From Galbula dea (lineage: Eukaryota > Chordata > Aves > Piciformes > Galbulidae), in NCBI GenBank assembly GCA_013399015.1, contig VWZX01006814.1, positions 1,426,001 to 1,490,000 of the forward strand: a stretch of DNA of 64,000 nucleotides, written 5' to 3'. Position 1 is the first letter of the stretch. Every line of letters begins with the position of its first letter. Under the pieces are notes generated by a model that saw only the letters and a program-made list of their open reading frames with translations, had not been told where the DNA came from and did not search any database. This document shows positions 39,946-54,205 of this stretch, piece after piece. The position numbers were made by a program, and so were the translations under genes.

Positions 39946-42768
39946 TCAGCCCTCCTGATGACATTTCAGGCTGTCTTGGGTAGAGTTTTCCTGCCTCTCT
40001 TGCCAGAGAAGGAGCCCATTCAGGACAAGAGTTATTTGTGGATCACTTGATCTTTCCATGATGAGAAACAAGGTGATGCTGAAACTAGTGTTCACTTCTG
40101 GACTGGTGTACTTGTTTTGCATCCTGGGAATTTGACATTTTTTCATGTGTTTTTCTCAAAATGTGTAGCAGTGAAGAATTGTGGCATTCCCTGTCTGGGT
40201 AGCTGTCTACTCATTATGTAAATGTGTTCCCCAGCACCCTGACTGGAAACCTGCTGGAAGCCTCACTCTGCAGCTCTTGGGTTTTATCTGAGGGTCCAGT
40301 ACCAGAGCCTTTGCCATCACTAAAACAAAGCTCTCTGTTCAGGAAGAAATATTTGAAAGTTAGGATGTTCATCTTTTTTTAACAGTTGAGGAAAAACAAG
40401 CGATGGCAGCAGCTGTGCCACGTGAGAGAGTGTGTCATGAGCCTCCTGGGCAAGGCATAGTGAAGGGCATTATTCTGCTGGAAGGTTGGCACTGACCACG
40501 GCCCTCCAGGGTTGCCACAAAAGACTTTCTGTTCAACATCTAATGCAACAAGCACATTCATACATTTGCAGAGGGTTTCCATGGAAACCGTGTAAACTGT
40601 GATGCTAGCAGACAGAGGCAAAGGTTATACTATTGTGGAGGCCCTTTTGTATTCCCTTTAAATGTTTCAGAGCAGCTATATTTCTTAACTGATATTCTGA
40701 ACCTAGGTAACAATTCATTCTCATTTTCTGGCTTGGGCTTTTNTATTGTTATAATGAAGAGGTCAGATTGAAGAGGTGAGATGAGCTGCAAGAATAACAA
40801 TGAAAATGTGTTTGTGATTTGGGTTTTTTGCATAGGATCACTTGAATGTCATGGTTTGATGTAATTTTACTTTTTTGTTAGTGATAATGATGCAATTGAT
40901 AATGAAAGAACAGGGCATGAAAGAAAAAAAAATTCAGGCTATTCCACCCCTACTAAGACAACTCCCAGTTCTGTTGAGTGCTTTTACTACTCAGGTAGAA
41001 CTGGCTCTTTCAGGTCATTGTTCACTGCCACTTGGGAAATGTTGAATGCCCATCTCCAATCAGAAGTATGAACCTATGCTACTTATAGAAACTAGTTTAA
41101 ACATTGGCTAGACTTTTAGTATGCTTTGACAGTTCATGTTGTCTTTAAACTTAAAACTAAAAATCTACATTTCCAAATATATTTATTGCTTTGTTTGTTC
41201 ATGTTTCAGGAAGTGCTACCACCATGGGCACAAATGCTGCTTATTAAAAGAAAGAAGCATTGACTCTTCTATATGATTATCCAAGTTCCCTTTTGACTGT
41301 TAATGTTTGCAAAATTGTGCTTGTTGCTACATTCAGCTTAATTATCGTGGAAGTTCTTTTAAATTACTCGGCTCATTTCTATGCTGGTGCCTGGACTTAT
41401 GCTGCATATCAGCAGGTACCTGCTCATTCATCTGCTTTTCTATGAACGAGATCTCACCTGATCTCCCTGTGCATGGATTCACTCTTACAGCTTAACTTTT
41501 GAACCTATTGGTTAATTTAAACCAAACATGCTACAAAGGTAGAAAATAATTCTTGCACGTTGTTAAAATTCATATCTTGGAAGAGAGATGTATGATTTTG
41601 ATGCTGATGTTGAACAGATGTAAAAGTTGCTCATTCCATCTGATCACAGGGCATAAACTTAAAAAAAACAGTCCAGTGTTAAGTATATATAATTAATTGA
41701 ACTGTGATAAAACTGCAGAACCAAGAGAATTTAAATTTTCAACTTCAAAATTTTTTATACTTTGCAAAAAGTACAAAAACCTCTTAGGGTAGAAGATGTT
41801 CCTATCTAATATAGACAAGTAACCTAGAGACAGTAGTTGCATTTCCAAACCCTGTAGTTTTGCAAGCATTCACAGTTGTACTGTCACAATACACGAAGCA
41901 GCACTTAATACTTACTTTTTGTGTGTGTCCCATAGAAGGATGAAACACTTGGAGTACATACTGGTTTGGGTAATAGTTTCTAATACAGAATGAAAAGGTA
42001 AAATGCACATTAGCTCAGGATAGCTGTTGACTTCTGGGCACCTAGGTGTGCTCATAACCTGCTGTACCATGCCAGGAGGGGCTGGGAAGGGACGAATCTG
42101 TTTACTTATTTTTCGTTCTCTGTTTCATGCATCCTGATTTAGATATTTGAATCAAGATTTTTATCCAGTGCCTCATTAATGTGACAGTTAATAACTTCAA
42201 AATAATAAACCTATTGGAATACCTTCTTCTATTCTAGTCTCCTAGAAACTACTAGTCTTCTAGTCCAATATCACACAATTACAAACAACTCTGAATATAA
42301 CATGAAAATGAACACAGGCTGGTGTAACAAAACCCTACCTTCATGTTTCATACAGCATAATTGCACTCTGAGGGACAGAGGTTGTGCACCAGGTAGGAGT
42401 GTTATTCATTATAAATTCCAGCTTTCTGAATTTGAAGCCAGAAGCCTTAGTCTCTTCATATAGCACAAAGCTTTGTATGCTTTTCATCACTTCTTCCTGA
42501 TTGCTTTGCACTACACATTCTAGCCAGTTTTGATAAATTATCTCAGAGAAAGAGAGAGCATAATACTGATGAGGCAGGCAGAAATCAAAATCCCATAGCA
42601 ATTTGCCAAGAATTAAAAGAAACAATACAAAAAAACCCACAAGTACTCACAAATGACATCTTAAATGCTTGTTCCAATGCAGACTAGAAGCATCACTTGA
42701 TAAAATTAGAAATGCAGCTATCTCTGCCCAAAATAGTGCAATAAGTTAGCAAGTTAAAACAATAAATC

Positions 42769-42836
42769 TTAAAAAAAACCCAACCAACCGAACAAAACCC
42801 CCTAACTATAAACCAACCAAACAAAAAACCCTCCTA
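42769..42836 (+). repeat. A/C-rich low-complexity patch
   Basis: AACCCAACCAACCGAAC and ACCAACCAAACAAAA units occur in the same strand orientation and composition as the patch near 39.9 kb. No flanking element was recognised. Confidence 0.75.
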
Positions 42837-45800
42837 CATGCTTCCTAGCTCTTAAAAGCAGCATCCACTGATACTCCTCCAGAAGCCTTTGAAACCAGAT
42901 TCATCCCTCAGATTTTTATTTTTTTTTTTGCTTTCTGGATTAGGCAATGAGTTCCAAAAAAGATGTGGTTTATCTGCCTCCCAGTGTGGCTAATGCAGAG
43001 TTTTGGCTGCCCTGGGTCAGCGTTGTCCTCTGCAGCATTCTAGCATGTCTGTGGAAGCTATCATGAATGAGCTTGTGGCAGGCATCTAGTCAGCTACTGT
43101 CCTGTACTTTATTAATAAAGTTTTGTGGCTTTTTTTTGGTATATTCTTTTACTAATACCGAGGTCTGTCGTTCCTTGAAAAATGCTAGGCTTTTACAGAT
43201 CTTATTTAGAAAACAAAACAAACAAACCACTACTCAACACAAGTGAACAAGATGACTGAAAGCTATGGAAAAGATGTGGTTTTACTTTCACTCCTCAAGC
43301 AGATGTAATCTGTATAGCTTCAGATGTTGTTTATATCAGTAATTTTCTTATAGTGTAAACTAAAATACCCTGTTTACCTAGGATGGTTTCAATAAGTTTT
43401 TTAAATATTCAAAAATAAGCATCACCCAAGCACAGAAAACAATGTCACTTTTACAGCATCTGTTGATTATTTTTTTTTAAATTGGTTGGGTTTGATTCAT
43501 AATTATATAATTGAGAGAAGAATTTGGCCCCAAATCTCTCTGAACTCCAGCCCCTGAGTAACATGTCTGCGTTCAATATAAGCATAAGCAGGTTTAATTG
43601 TAAACAGGCAAATACCGTTTTCAAGCCAGATTTACAAATGAGCTTTGGAAATTTAAATAAAACAACATTATTTTATTAATTTGTCATAATACATTATATT
43701 GAAGTATTTTTATTTAAGACAGGCTCACCTAATATATTTGTCTTCAGAATATTCTTGAAATTGCAGATTAAAAAAAGCAGTAGAAGTCAAAACTGGAAAA
43801 CTGTTTGGGGAAGGACTCGAGGGAGATTTCATGCTGAATGTGTGGCAGATTGGTTTTGCATTCTGGTATTAGCCATCGCAGATATTTGTGAGTTTCCAGG
43901 TTTTTGTGTAGCATGCCAGGACATGTTCTGTAATGCTGGAGTAGTCTTTTATGGAGTGTCTTATTTATATCTGGACTTTTTGGTGCTTATAAGTGATGAT
44001 GGAGTAAATAATGGCTTCTTTGCACTGGAAAAATGATAGTAATCTAACTATATGAAGTATTTTTATATTCTGCTTTTACCTTAAAAAACCTGCTTTTTCT
44101 GCTGAGATGCTGTACCCCTCACTGTGTGTCCTACAAAAGCTGTTGTTAGATCTTCCGCACTTGTTCAGGGATGTGCTGGCTACTGCTACTGTGCTCATCT
44201 GCCTGTCTGTTCAATGCTGTGGTCAAGTCCAAAATGATTCTAACTGCAGACTGGCTTACTTGAAATTCAGTTGAGTAATTTTCCATTCCTGAAGGTGTTA
44301 GAAGACCTTTGGCTCTCTAAATTTAATTTGCTTTTCTAGTACTGTGAGCAAAAGGTGGCAGAGAATAGGAGGTCAAATGCAGGCCAAGTCATTTGAGATT
44401 AATTTACATATTTATATAGGTTAAACTTTGACTGCAAATGGAACTTTGTGTTTTCAAGTTAGGTAGCTGGTTGGGACTTTTAATTATTTTGAAGTAAGCT
44501 GAAGATAACATTAACAATGTGCTAAATACAGAAAAAGTGGTGCTGCACCACTGTAAACCCATAAGATTTCCCTGGGAAAGCTGATTAAGTAGCTGCCTTT
44601 TAAACTTCCAAGGAGGGTCTGCTTACCCCCTGAGATTCCGTTTGGCCCTTTTTTGCACCATACTTTCCCCTACCTTCCTCAACCAAGTTATTTTTAACTC
44701 TGATGTGTCTGTGTGTCCAGTTTACATCTTAGCTTCACAGAGAGGTGTGCTGGCACAGCTAGGGGTAATGGAGAAAAAAAGCAAGATTCTTTGGAGACTG
44801 AGTGAGGTAAGAAGAGATTCTGTCAGCATAATTTGGGAGTGGTAATTTACATGGTTTTGTCCCTTATACCATCCTATGGTTGATATAAACTGTTAAAGTC
44901 TTACTAGCAGAGCTTTCTCGCTACACCTCAAGTTGTAGCTTGCTTTTTTTGGAGCCCTTACTACAATAAATGTGTAGGGTTTTTTACTTAGTTGCCTGGG
45001 CTTTTTCTCCATACTTGTCATTGCCAATCAGTGTCAATGTATCTGCTGCACAATCAGGCCTGGACTTGGCTGGCATCATTTGTCTGAAACTTTCCTTGAT
45101 CCTTATGATTACTATTTTTAAGTTACAATTGAAAATCTTAAGACAACTGTAACATTCCCACTATGCCTGTTCTTCATATGTGAAATTGGTATATGCAATT
45201 TTGTTGTTTTATCTAAAGTATTCTTAATTCTTACTCTGACTATAATAAATCAGCTTTTTTAAAATGCTGTTTTCTCTTTAATGTAAGAATGTATGCACAG
45301 GTCAGTAAAATGTTGAAATTCCTTTTTTGAGAAGCCAGCCAATTTATTTTGACATGCTCAGGCCAATATTGATGTGTTAATGTGACCTGTATTATTGCTC
45401 CTTATTTAAAATTTATAGTAGAGTGATTCAGAGATCCCAAGATGAACTGTGGGGGGAATCATGCAGGGTGTGGTGCATAATATAAATAAAGATACAATTT
45501 GTCCTGAAGACTTTATGATGGAAGGCCTGGAATGATTTCACCTTTTTTTCAAGTCTCCAGTTACAAATGTCCCCACTGAGATTAGCTGCTGGCTGGGTTT
45601 CCCATTCCTCGCTTGCAAGTTACTGAGGGTGCTGGGCTGCCACTCTAATATGGTCAGTGCGTGGCAGTGGTCTCAAATGGGTCTACACTGAGCTGTTGGT
45701 GGTGATAAAGGTCAGGATTTGGTGTGAAGAGGAGGAACTCCAGGGATTTGGGCTATGATGAAAAGGTTTGGCTGCATTCTGCTGTACATGAGATGGGTTG

Positions 45801-48800
45801 TTCATGTGAATATTTGTAAAATCTAGCAGTTGCCTTGTGTCTATCACCTGGGTTGCCATTATTGCAACCTCTGACCCTCTGGCAAAACCCAGGAGGCAGC
45901 TGCTTTGGCTATGACATTTCGCAGGATAATCAAAGTGCCATAAATCAAGAAGGCTTTTGATGTGCCCTGGGATCAATAAGAGTTTTCCTTGCTGTCTAAT
46001 GTCACACATTGTACCAGTGACTGAGGAGGGCTTTTGCAGATTCCTGGGGGTAGCCCTTGTTACTCCAAATGGTGCTTTCCAGGTTGGTGTAAATCAATGG
46101 GATTAAAAAAAAAAAATGTTTACACAACAAACGTGGTTCTTCTACTTTATAACTCTGTGTAGATCTGCATGAAGAGTGAAATTGTTTCCTCCTATGTCTA
46201 CACAGTTCAGAGGCAGCCCAAGAAAAATGTCACCAGAGGAAGTCGGACACTTCATATTGTAAGAGAGGGAGAGGAAGAAGAGTAGTGTTGCAAAATGTGA
46301 AAGGTTTTGACTGCAGCCAGCTTTCCCAGTTATGTTTTTCTCTCAGACAAGTTCTTAGTTTATATTGGGGAGGAACCTAGGTTTTGTCATTTTTGAAGGA
46401 TTTAGGGAGACTTTTCAGCCATGTCTTGTCTATGTGTGTGGGTTACGTTTATGTACTTTCACAGCTTAATACGGATAAGCACTAACAGGACATAATCTTT
46501 TAATTTAGCTCTGTGTTGTCTACTGACTTGTGAAATATTTTTAGGTAACTTAGCCACAAGTGATTATGTAGATAAGCAGAGCTAAGTCTTTTTAAAAAAA
46601 TAAAAGGCAGCTTTTAAAAAAGGTAGCTTTTTATTGTCTTAAATTTGTAATATTTTGGAAAATACTACCTTTTTCATTACCAAGATTCCTGATACCTCTG
46701 AAACTAGGTGAATTCAAAATACCGTCTTTTTTTTTCCTCATTTGTAATCTATTCTGTCACTTTTTAGCACGAGTTTGAATAGGTTTGTGAGAACTCTAAG
46801 TTGGACTTCGGTACTACAGCATTTGAGTTTCATCAGAATCCTTAAAACCAAAAGTGAAAAGCAGTTATTCCAGTTAAAAACTTATATTTGTCTTAGGTCT
46901 TTACTTCTGGTTTTATAATAAAACTGAAGTACACATTTGGGGTTAAAGCTCCCTGATTTTTTTGAGGGGTTTCCTGATTCAATTAAACTCAAAACAATCT
47001 GATTTTTGCTCTGTAGGTGTAGCTTACTCCTATCCCTTATTGATACTAACTCTGCAGGGTATCAGTTAGTGTCAGGAATGAATAAATACAGGACATTCAT
47101 CCCTAGTAAGAGCTGACATCACTGATGGATTTTTTGAAATATGTAATATTGCTAATAATATTTATTACTTTTGTTCCAGGCATCCAAATGGGTTTGATAT
47201 GAGTGAGCAAAGGCCTGGGCGGGGGAGGTAGGGTAACAATACAGGGTCAGCAAGAGCTGAAATGCACTGCCAGTCTGGAAGAGCCTGTCAGGGCAGTGGT
47301 GACCCAGGAGCCAGCTCTCTGAAGCAGACTGTGCTGCTGGAAGCTGCTGAGGAGTGCCTGGTTCTTCCTGTGGTACCATGCATGGCTTGCTGGCATGCTG
47401 GAGTTACATGTGTTTGTGTCCTTTCATCAGCTAGAACTACTGGTTAGAGATGATTGTAATAGGTATGTTCTTAATATACTTTTAAAAGTTGTTAAATTTG
47501 GACACATAACTTATTCTCTATAATGTTTAAGCTTCAAGGGGACACTGGGAAAGAACCAGTGCTTTTATCTTCATTTGGTTTTGCTAAAAGAAATCACTTC
47601 CAGAGGAGACTTGATTGAATTCTTGCAGGTTGAGTGCTCCTGCTGCCCATGATCTGGCTGAGGGTGGTCGTGAGTGAATGCTGTGCCCAAAGCACTGGTG
47701 GCCATCGCTGTGCTGGCTGGCTCCTCTGCCAGTAGTCTTCTGCATTCAGATCCTTCTCCTCTGTAGAAGCCTTATATTTTGTAAGGCAATATTCAGAAAG
47801 CTTGCAACTTGAAAGTTCACAGAAGTTCATGCTGCTCTGGTCCTTACCAAATCCTCTGGTGGAGCAGTGAATGTGGGAGGGGGTTTCTGCAAGTGGCAGA
47901 TGAATTTTGACCCTGGGGCAAAGTAGGTATGAGCATAAAAATGTTAAAGGTGGGGAGAAGTAGCTTCATTACCACTGTTGTCATTCAATGCATCTGTGCT
48001 TTATTAGAGCAGCTTTTTGCACGTGCCATAGGGGAGAGGTTTCATTTTCTCTGGCAGCTCCTGTACCTCTCCTTGGCTTTCTGCTATGGAGAGGACACTT
48101 TTCATGGGCAGCAGTCTTGTCTTTGGATAGAAACAAGTTATTTAAGCTTGATGTTCAGATATATTTGGTGATCTCATATCCTGTGCATGAAATTTAATTT
48201 AATGCTGCTATAGAAAAATAGCTTAAATCAAGAGAAACTTACTTTCTCATCACAGAAGTCATTGTGCTTTTTTTGGACTTCAGTATAACATAAAAAAATG
48301 AAAGAAAACCAGAGAACAAGTGGTTCTGAGGTCAGATTGACATGCTTTTCAAGCCTAGTGAGTACAGAAACTATTTACAGTTTAACAATTTATCAGCTCT
48401 TCTGGTTTTTTTACTTTATTTAAGGAGGCAATTTTTTTTCCTTTTAAATTGCTTTGGAAATAGTCCTTGTCCATGGACGTCACACCATTTCATAAGACCC
48501 TGTGTTCCCAAGCAGAGATGACAGCTCTCAGCACTCCAAAAGGTAGCTTAATGTTGTTTCAAAATATAGGAACACGCATATGTAAATAAAACTTAGGTGT
48601 AAGTAAACTATAACTCAGCTTTCAAACTGTTTCTGGTAAATTACAGTGAAGTAGGTAGTTTTACTAAACATAACAAATAAATATAAAGGTAATATAACTA
48701 CCAAAGAGAAAACTTTCTTTTCAAGAAGTTCAGGGAAAAAGGATAGGGGAAAAAATGCAGCATATTTGTAGGTATTTGAGCTTCTTTTAAAGCAAGATTT

Positions 48801-51800
48801 AGTGACACAATCTATTGTGTCTGTTTAGAGTTACAAACTAGTAGTTCTTATTTGCTTATATCAAACAGTTATATGTAACTGATGTGGCAAACTGTGTCCA
48901 ACAGTAGAGGAGCATTTATAGTGAATAACCAATGTAACATGAATCCCCCTTTACTACTGATGTCTCAGTGCTTTCTTGTGGTGCAGCTGCCTCCTTCCAG
49001 GTGTGATGCAGGAGTATCTGTGTGCATCATTTCACCAACAAACTTGGAATTCCTCCTCAGTTGCTTCTCTGTAACCAGTTTACTTATGTGACTGGGTTTG
49101 TTCTGACTTGAATGCTTTGTGTAAAGAACAGTCTAATCTCAATGTTCTTATTGGCTGCACAACTCTAACAGTTTGCTAATAAAACAAGAAAGTATCATTT
49201 TATGGAACAAATCAAGGAAAACCCTGTGCTGCTGACTGCTCGAGGGTCATGCTATACGGTGATGGAAACAAGCCAGTTACATACAGCTTTTCCTTAACAC
49301 CACAGGTTCAGTCCTGTGGGAGATGGACCTTGTATCTGAACTCTAGAGGCTTTCTTACTGAGAGTGCTTGCTTTTATCTTTTATCATACTGTTATCCCAA
49401 AAAAGATAAATGGATATCTCTCTCTTAAGAGGATTTCTCTCCATCGTTTAAAAACTGTCATGCAGCAGTGAAGAAACACCAGAATGTGAATGATTGAAGT
49501 AGTTTGGGTCTGCAGAGTTAAGCATACAAGCTTACTTATGAGACACAACACATGCAAGCAACATTAATGAACGTGTGTTAGAGTATACTGGCTACATCAA
49601 ACCATCGTCCTAGGCTTGGGGTGGTTTCCCCCCAACCCCTATTGCTTGTGCTGCAAAATATTGGCAGGCTGGCCTGCAAATGTGGAGGTGCAGACTGCAC
49701 CCTGCTACAGGCTGGACTGCATTATAAGGAGTCTTCCTGAAGAGAGAGAAATTGTCATACTTTCAGTTAAAGGTAAATATGTAGCGCCGATATTCTGGGT
49801 GGCTGTCAGCACCCACTGTTATCTCACTTTCTGATGGCATAGAGTAGCTGGCTCAGTTCAAGTTTACACTGTGTGAGTTGCACAGACTGAATATTTATGT
49901 TGACTTTAATATTGCAGTATATAATTAGGAAAAATAATGCTTTAGATTTAATACAAACAGAAAACTAAGGTTCAAATACATCAACTTCTTTCTTAGAAAA
50001 TATATAGTGCTGCCATATAGTCTCTTTAATGTGGTGTCTGAAAGGAGATGATGGTTATTTTATTAGCTTACTCTGTTTAAAAGCAGAAGGACCTACATAC
50101 ATAGTGCTCAGTTAGAATATTTGATTTATAACCAGTTTGGGCTGCAGCAAGTTCTTTATGGCTACATTGCTGCTCGAAGAAGTGGTATTAGACACCCCTG
50201 CATCATCACCATCTTTGTTTCAGCACAAATGTTTGTGTAGATACGCAGTTAGCTGGCTGTGAGAACTCATACAACTGAAAACAAATCCATTTAAAAACCC
50301 CAAAGTTTATAAAAATAAATAAATAAAAACTTCAAACCACAATCCAAACAAATAAATGCTTAAATTCAGCCAAGGAGTAGTTTCTCCTACGCATTCCACC
50401 ATCCGACCTTACAAACATCTGCTGGTATGAATCTGAAGAGGTGGCACAGAGAGAAAGCCTGGGAAGGTTGGGAGAAGGTGCTACAATTTTTTTATTTTTA
50501 ATGCTAATACTACCTTGTGTCAATTTAAGGGTGTAGTTTGACTTGAGTGCTAGTGTACAGTATCCTTCTATTAGAGAGATCAGTTAATATAATTTTGAAC
50601 AAATGCTACTTATCTAGTGTTGCAGAAGTATTTTCATTTCCACAGACAGCATTTAGAAAGTGCTAACATCTGAACATTCATCTTACTTATCTTACCAGTG
50701 TGACTCATAAATGAAACCCAAACTGAATGCAATGTAAAAAAAAAAACCAAATTAATCCTTTAACACATTATCAGATATTCATGATATTTTAAGAAATTAA
50801 TTGAGGTGTTTATCCAATTTTTTTTTGCCCTAGAACAGATGCAGTTACTCAATTATGTCATTACTAAAATTTTTAGGAGGAAGGATGAACTGTTGACTTT
50901 CTAATGCCAGAAGATAGCAATGGTGACCCTCGTCTCAGTCCTTATTCTCTTACGCATTCTTCTGCTCTCTTAACCATTCTCTCATATTCCTTAAGTGTGT
51001 TTCTTTCTGCCAGCTTACTTATGTGGCTGACACTATTGGCTAAAGGCTTTGATTCAGACTGGAACCTGCCTGTTTCATAGGGAGGCTGGAACTGAGATCA
51101 AGAGACACCCAGTTTGCTTCCAACAAGTCTCTTGGCAGACAAGATACTGGAGGGAGGGAGGAAAGAGCAGACCGTTCCTTAAAAACAAGCAGGCAAGGAA
51201 TAGCAAGAGCAGAGTAACAGTGTGCTCCTTAAAAAAGAAAATGCTGGGATGCAGCATAGTGTAGCTTGAGTGCTTAGACCTGAAATCCACTGTACCGGTT
51301 AGTGATGCGGTCAGTGCACACACTGCTGGTGTGCAGTGCTGGAAACTCTCCAAGAGATGGATTATACTGCATAGAGAAAATGGGGAGGTCTGAAACCAGC
51401 CATAAAAGAAATCAGCATAAAAGGTAGGTTAATGATTCATTGCTAGGTGACCTAATGATTTGTTTGCTTTTGTGTTGCTCTGCCTTTCTGTTAGGGTGGT
51501 ATTTATTTTTGTATGCATTCTGTACATTATGAAAGATATACATATATCAAGCCAATGCTTTCTGGGTTTTCTTTGGTCAGCTAGATTTTCCTTATATTTA
51601 ATATCTTGTTGCCTTTTTTTTCTTTCCAGTACTCCTTGCTTCTCTGATGTTATTATATTTTTTTGAGCTGCTTTTGTAATTTGACATAGAAAACGCTTAT
51701 TCCAACAAAAGCAGCACAACATGTTACTCGGACTTTACAAAGTATCAAATAGGGCTGCTCAGAACTTAATGTTGCAGCCGAAGATCAACAGTTCCGAGTT

Positions 51801-53489
51801 CCTGGAATAAATTGTAACCTTTTGTAAAATAAAACTTACCTCGAAGTAGAGAGATGTGCAGCGTCCTGGCAGAGGTGGAATGTTGGAGTGTTCTACTTTT
51901 TGTAGCCCAGTTACAGGTATGAAATACAGACCAGAATATGGAGGCTAAACCCATGAGCTATATAAGCATCAAAGGATGGGGGTGGGGAGGGGGCACGGCA
52001 TGACCTGCTGTCTTTTGTGGCAGTATCAGAGTTTAGTTGGCTTGAACAAGGACAGCATAACTGGGACAGGTTGAAAGCGGAGTTAGATTAACAAGCTGCC
52101 CTGTAGCAAGAACCCCTTTATTTCATAGGTCCCTAGAAGTATTTTCAGAGAAACAGAGATTTTGTATAACAAAAACTTAGACATGCTGACTTGCTTTTCT
52201 TAGTTTCTTTTGGCTCCTATTGGAGTTGTTAAACCATAGGTGGTAAATCTGCTCTTTGGTGTACTTTGAATCTCTTTTTGGTATGGCAGCAAATGCATGT
52301 CAGGCCAAAATGTAAGCTAAAATGTGTCTCAGCAGAGTAAGAGCTCTCACCAGGACAAAATCGGATGGTAGTTTAGGTTTGATTTCTGTATGTATGTTTG
52401 TCCTTTCTGACCAGCTTAGATATAGTGTCTTGTTGCTGTAGAGGTAATATGGTCTTATTTCTACTTGTGCCTCAGTTCTGGAAACATTTGTGTAGTATAA
52501 CATGTATAAAAAATATTAGCTAATACTGCTCAGGAAGATGGAACCTCACTTTCTGTAATTCATGAACATTGTTGGAAAGGATGGAAGCCAAAAGTAGCCT
52601 TGCAGCAAAGTGCAAAGCTGATTTTTCTTCAAGAAAAAGGATCTCACAAAAAATTGTTGAGGGGGTGAGAGTCTTCTCTCACGACTCAAATCTTTGGAGC
52701 TGGATTTTCTGTAAAGGCTTACTTTTATGTCATTGCTAGACCTGTGCTGAGAAAGAGGTATGGATTTTAGATTTCAAAAGGCTGACCGTGTTTTTAACAA
52801 ATGTCCTCTTTATTGAAAAAAAAAAAAAAATCAGTATAAGATGTAAATAAATAATAAAAGAATGGCTGATTTGTTTGACAATTTTCCAGCTGAACAGTAA
52901 GGGTTACATGAGAGTCAGCCTGAACCCAACAGAGCAGGCATTGAACCAGACCTAATAAGAACAACTGGACGCAATACCCATATTATGTTCAGTAATGGGG
53001 GGGGGGCATTGTAATACAAGGACTTTAATGTTGTAATCTTAATGGCTAGAGGTAACAAACCAGTCTGAAAGGAAAGAGGATAAAATGAAGTCTAAAGCAA
53101 TTAGAAAAATCCTTTGTGGATTTTAGGTATAGCCACCCACATTTGTGGTTTTTTACAGATGAATGGGCTCTTCTGTAATTGTAAGAATGAACTGTAAAGT
53201 AACAGACTTGAACTAATTATGTTCTGTAAATCTATAATACTAACAGTAAGTTTTTCTGAAGTTCAGGTGTGTATAGTTGCTCCAGCCAACCAAATGGGTA
53301 AGCGGTTGGGCAAGCTTGCCACTCAGGGTTAATGAGATTCAGGAGCATTTTAGGAAAGATAGTTGGATAAGGCAACTCCTGCAAAGAAGTAACTGAAGAG
53401 CAGAAGTTGCAGTTGGTTGCTGATTCAAGTGAAGTTCTTGCCATCTGCATTTCAGTTACCAGCAAGTACTGGAAGGTGTCTGTTCTGAC

Positions 53490-53731
53490 TTCGATGGAGG
53501 TATTTAGACTGGAAATTAGAAGGATGCTCTCTATTCAGAGGGTGGTAAGGCACTGGAACAGGTTGCCCAGAGGGGTTGTGGATGCCCCATCCCTGGTAGC
53601 GTTCAAAGCCAGGCTGGATGTAGCCCTGGGCAACCTGGTCTAGTGGGTGACATCCCTGCTTATGGCAGGGGGGTTGGAACTGGATGATCTTTAAGGTTCC
53701 TTCCAACCTGGGCCATTCTATGATTCTGTTT
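53490..53731 (+). mobile_element. CR1 LINE 3' fragment with ORF2 end
   Basis: On +, the frame reads FRLEIRRM, then RVVRHWNRLPRGVVDAPSL and AFKARLDVALGNLV. This is the C-terminal end of the CR1 reverse-transcriptase ORF. It is followed by the 3'UTR (GGGGGGTTGGAACTGGATGA, CCTTCCAACCTGGGCC) and the ATTCTATGATTCTG terminus. The block is well preserved, suggesting a younger copy than the one at 23.6 kb. Confidence 0.95.
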
Positions 53732-53884
53732 ACCCCAACACAAATGGAGGACAGTGTAGGTTGAGGTCTGGTCTCAAGTTCTTCATACCTTGTGGCATTT
53801 GGAGAGTGAGCTCATGGTCCTGGATCTTCTCACAATGCTTCTTAAACCCTGCCAGCTTTGGAGGGAGGCAGGTGAGAGGGGAGT
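53732..53884 (+). other. Short interval between two CR1 copies
   Basis: No clear CR1 landmark is visible here. It may be host sequence or more diverged upstream CR1 sequence belonging to the second copy. Confidence 0.4.
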
Positions 53885-54205
53885 TATAATACCTGATTAC
53901 ATTTATAAGGGAACCTCTTTGAACCTGAACAGAGGTAAGCTGAGCTGTGATCATAGAACATGGGGTAAAGGCTTTAAACTAATGGAAGGTAGATTTAGGT
54001 TAGATATAAGGAAGAAAGTTTTTTACAAGTCAGGGTGGTGAAACACTGGCATATGTTTCCCAGAGAGGTGGTAGATGCCCCACCTCTGAAAACATTCAAG
54101 GTAAGGTTAAACAAGGCTCTGAGCAACCCGATCTAGTACAGGAGGTTGGACTAGGTGACCTGTAAAGGTCCCTTCCAACCCGGACAATTCTGTGGTTCTG
54201 TGATA
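53885..54205 (+). mobile_element. Second CR1 LINE 3' fragment, tandem with the first
   Basis: Frames on + include GKGFKLMEGRFRLDIRKKVFY, matching the CR1 block GNGLK..QGRFRLDIRKNFF, and then decayed ORF sequence with stops. The 3'UTR differs from the neighbour (GGAGGTTGGACTAGGTGACC, CCCTTCCAACCCGGACAATT) and ends with a TTCTGTGGTTCTGTGAT terminus. This points to a different CR1 subfamily and a separate insertion. Confidence 0.92.

Larger units (their letters stand above)
39651..53489 (+). other. Presumed ADD3 intron segment; no recognised gene
   Basis: About 13.8 kb without a supported exon or full mobile element. It contains A/C-rich low-complexity patches at 39860-39945 and 42769-42836, a G run near 52997 and an A run near 52817. 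One undetermined base (N) is at 40743. Frames are short and unlike known proteins. Confidence 0.5.

Noticed and set aside
41205..41245. TTTCAG acceptor-like site followed by a strong Kozak ATG at 41224
   Set aside because: The frame stops after seven codons and no donor was found close by, so a start exon is not supported.
43100..43130. AATAAA-type poly(A) signal in TTTATTAATAAAG, considered as the end of a noncoding RNA
   Set aside because: Isolated AATAAA hexamers are common in AT-rich introns, and no upstream exon structure supports a transcript.
43755..44036. 93-codon cysteine-rich open frame on the + strand
   Set aside because: The hydrophobic and cysteine-rich look comes from T/G-rich sequence. 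No family, signal peptide or exon boundaries could be supported.
45683..46009. 108-codon open frame on the - strand
   Set aside because: Plausible-looking amino-acid mix, but no known domain, no flanking splice signals and no sign of a retrocopy such as a poly(A) tail.
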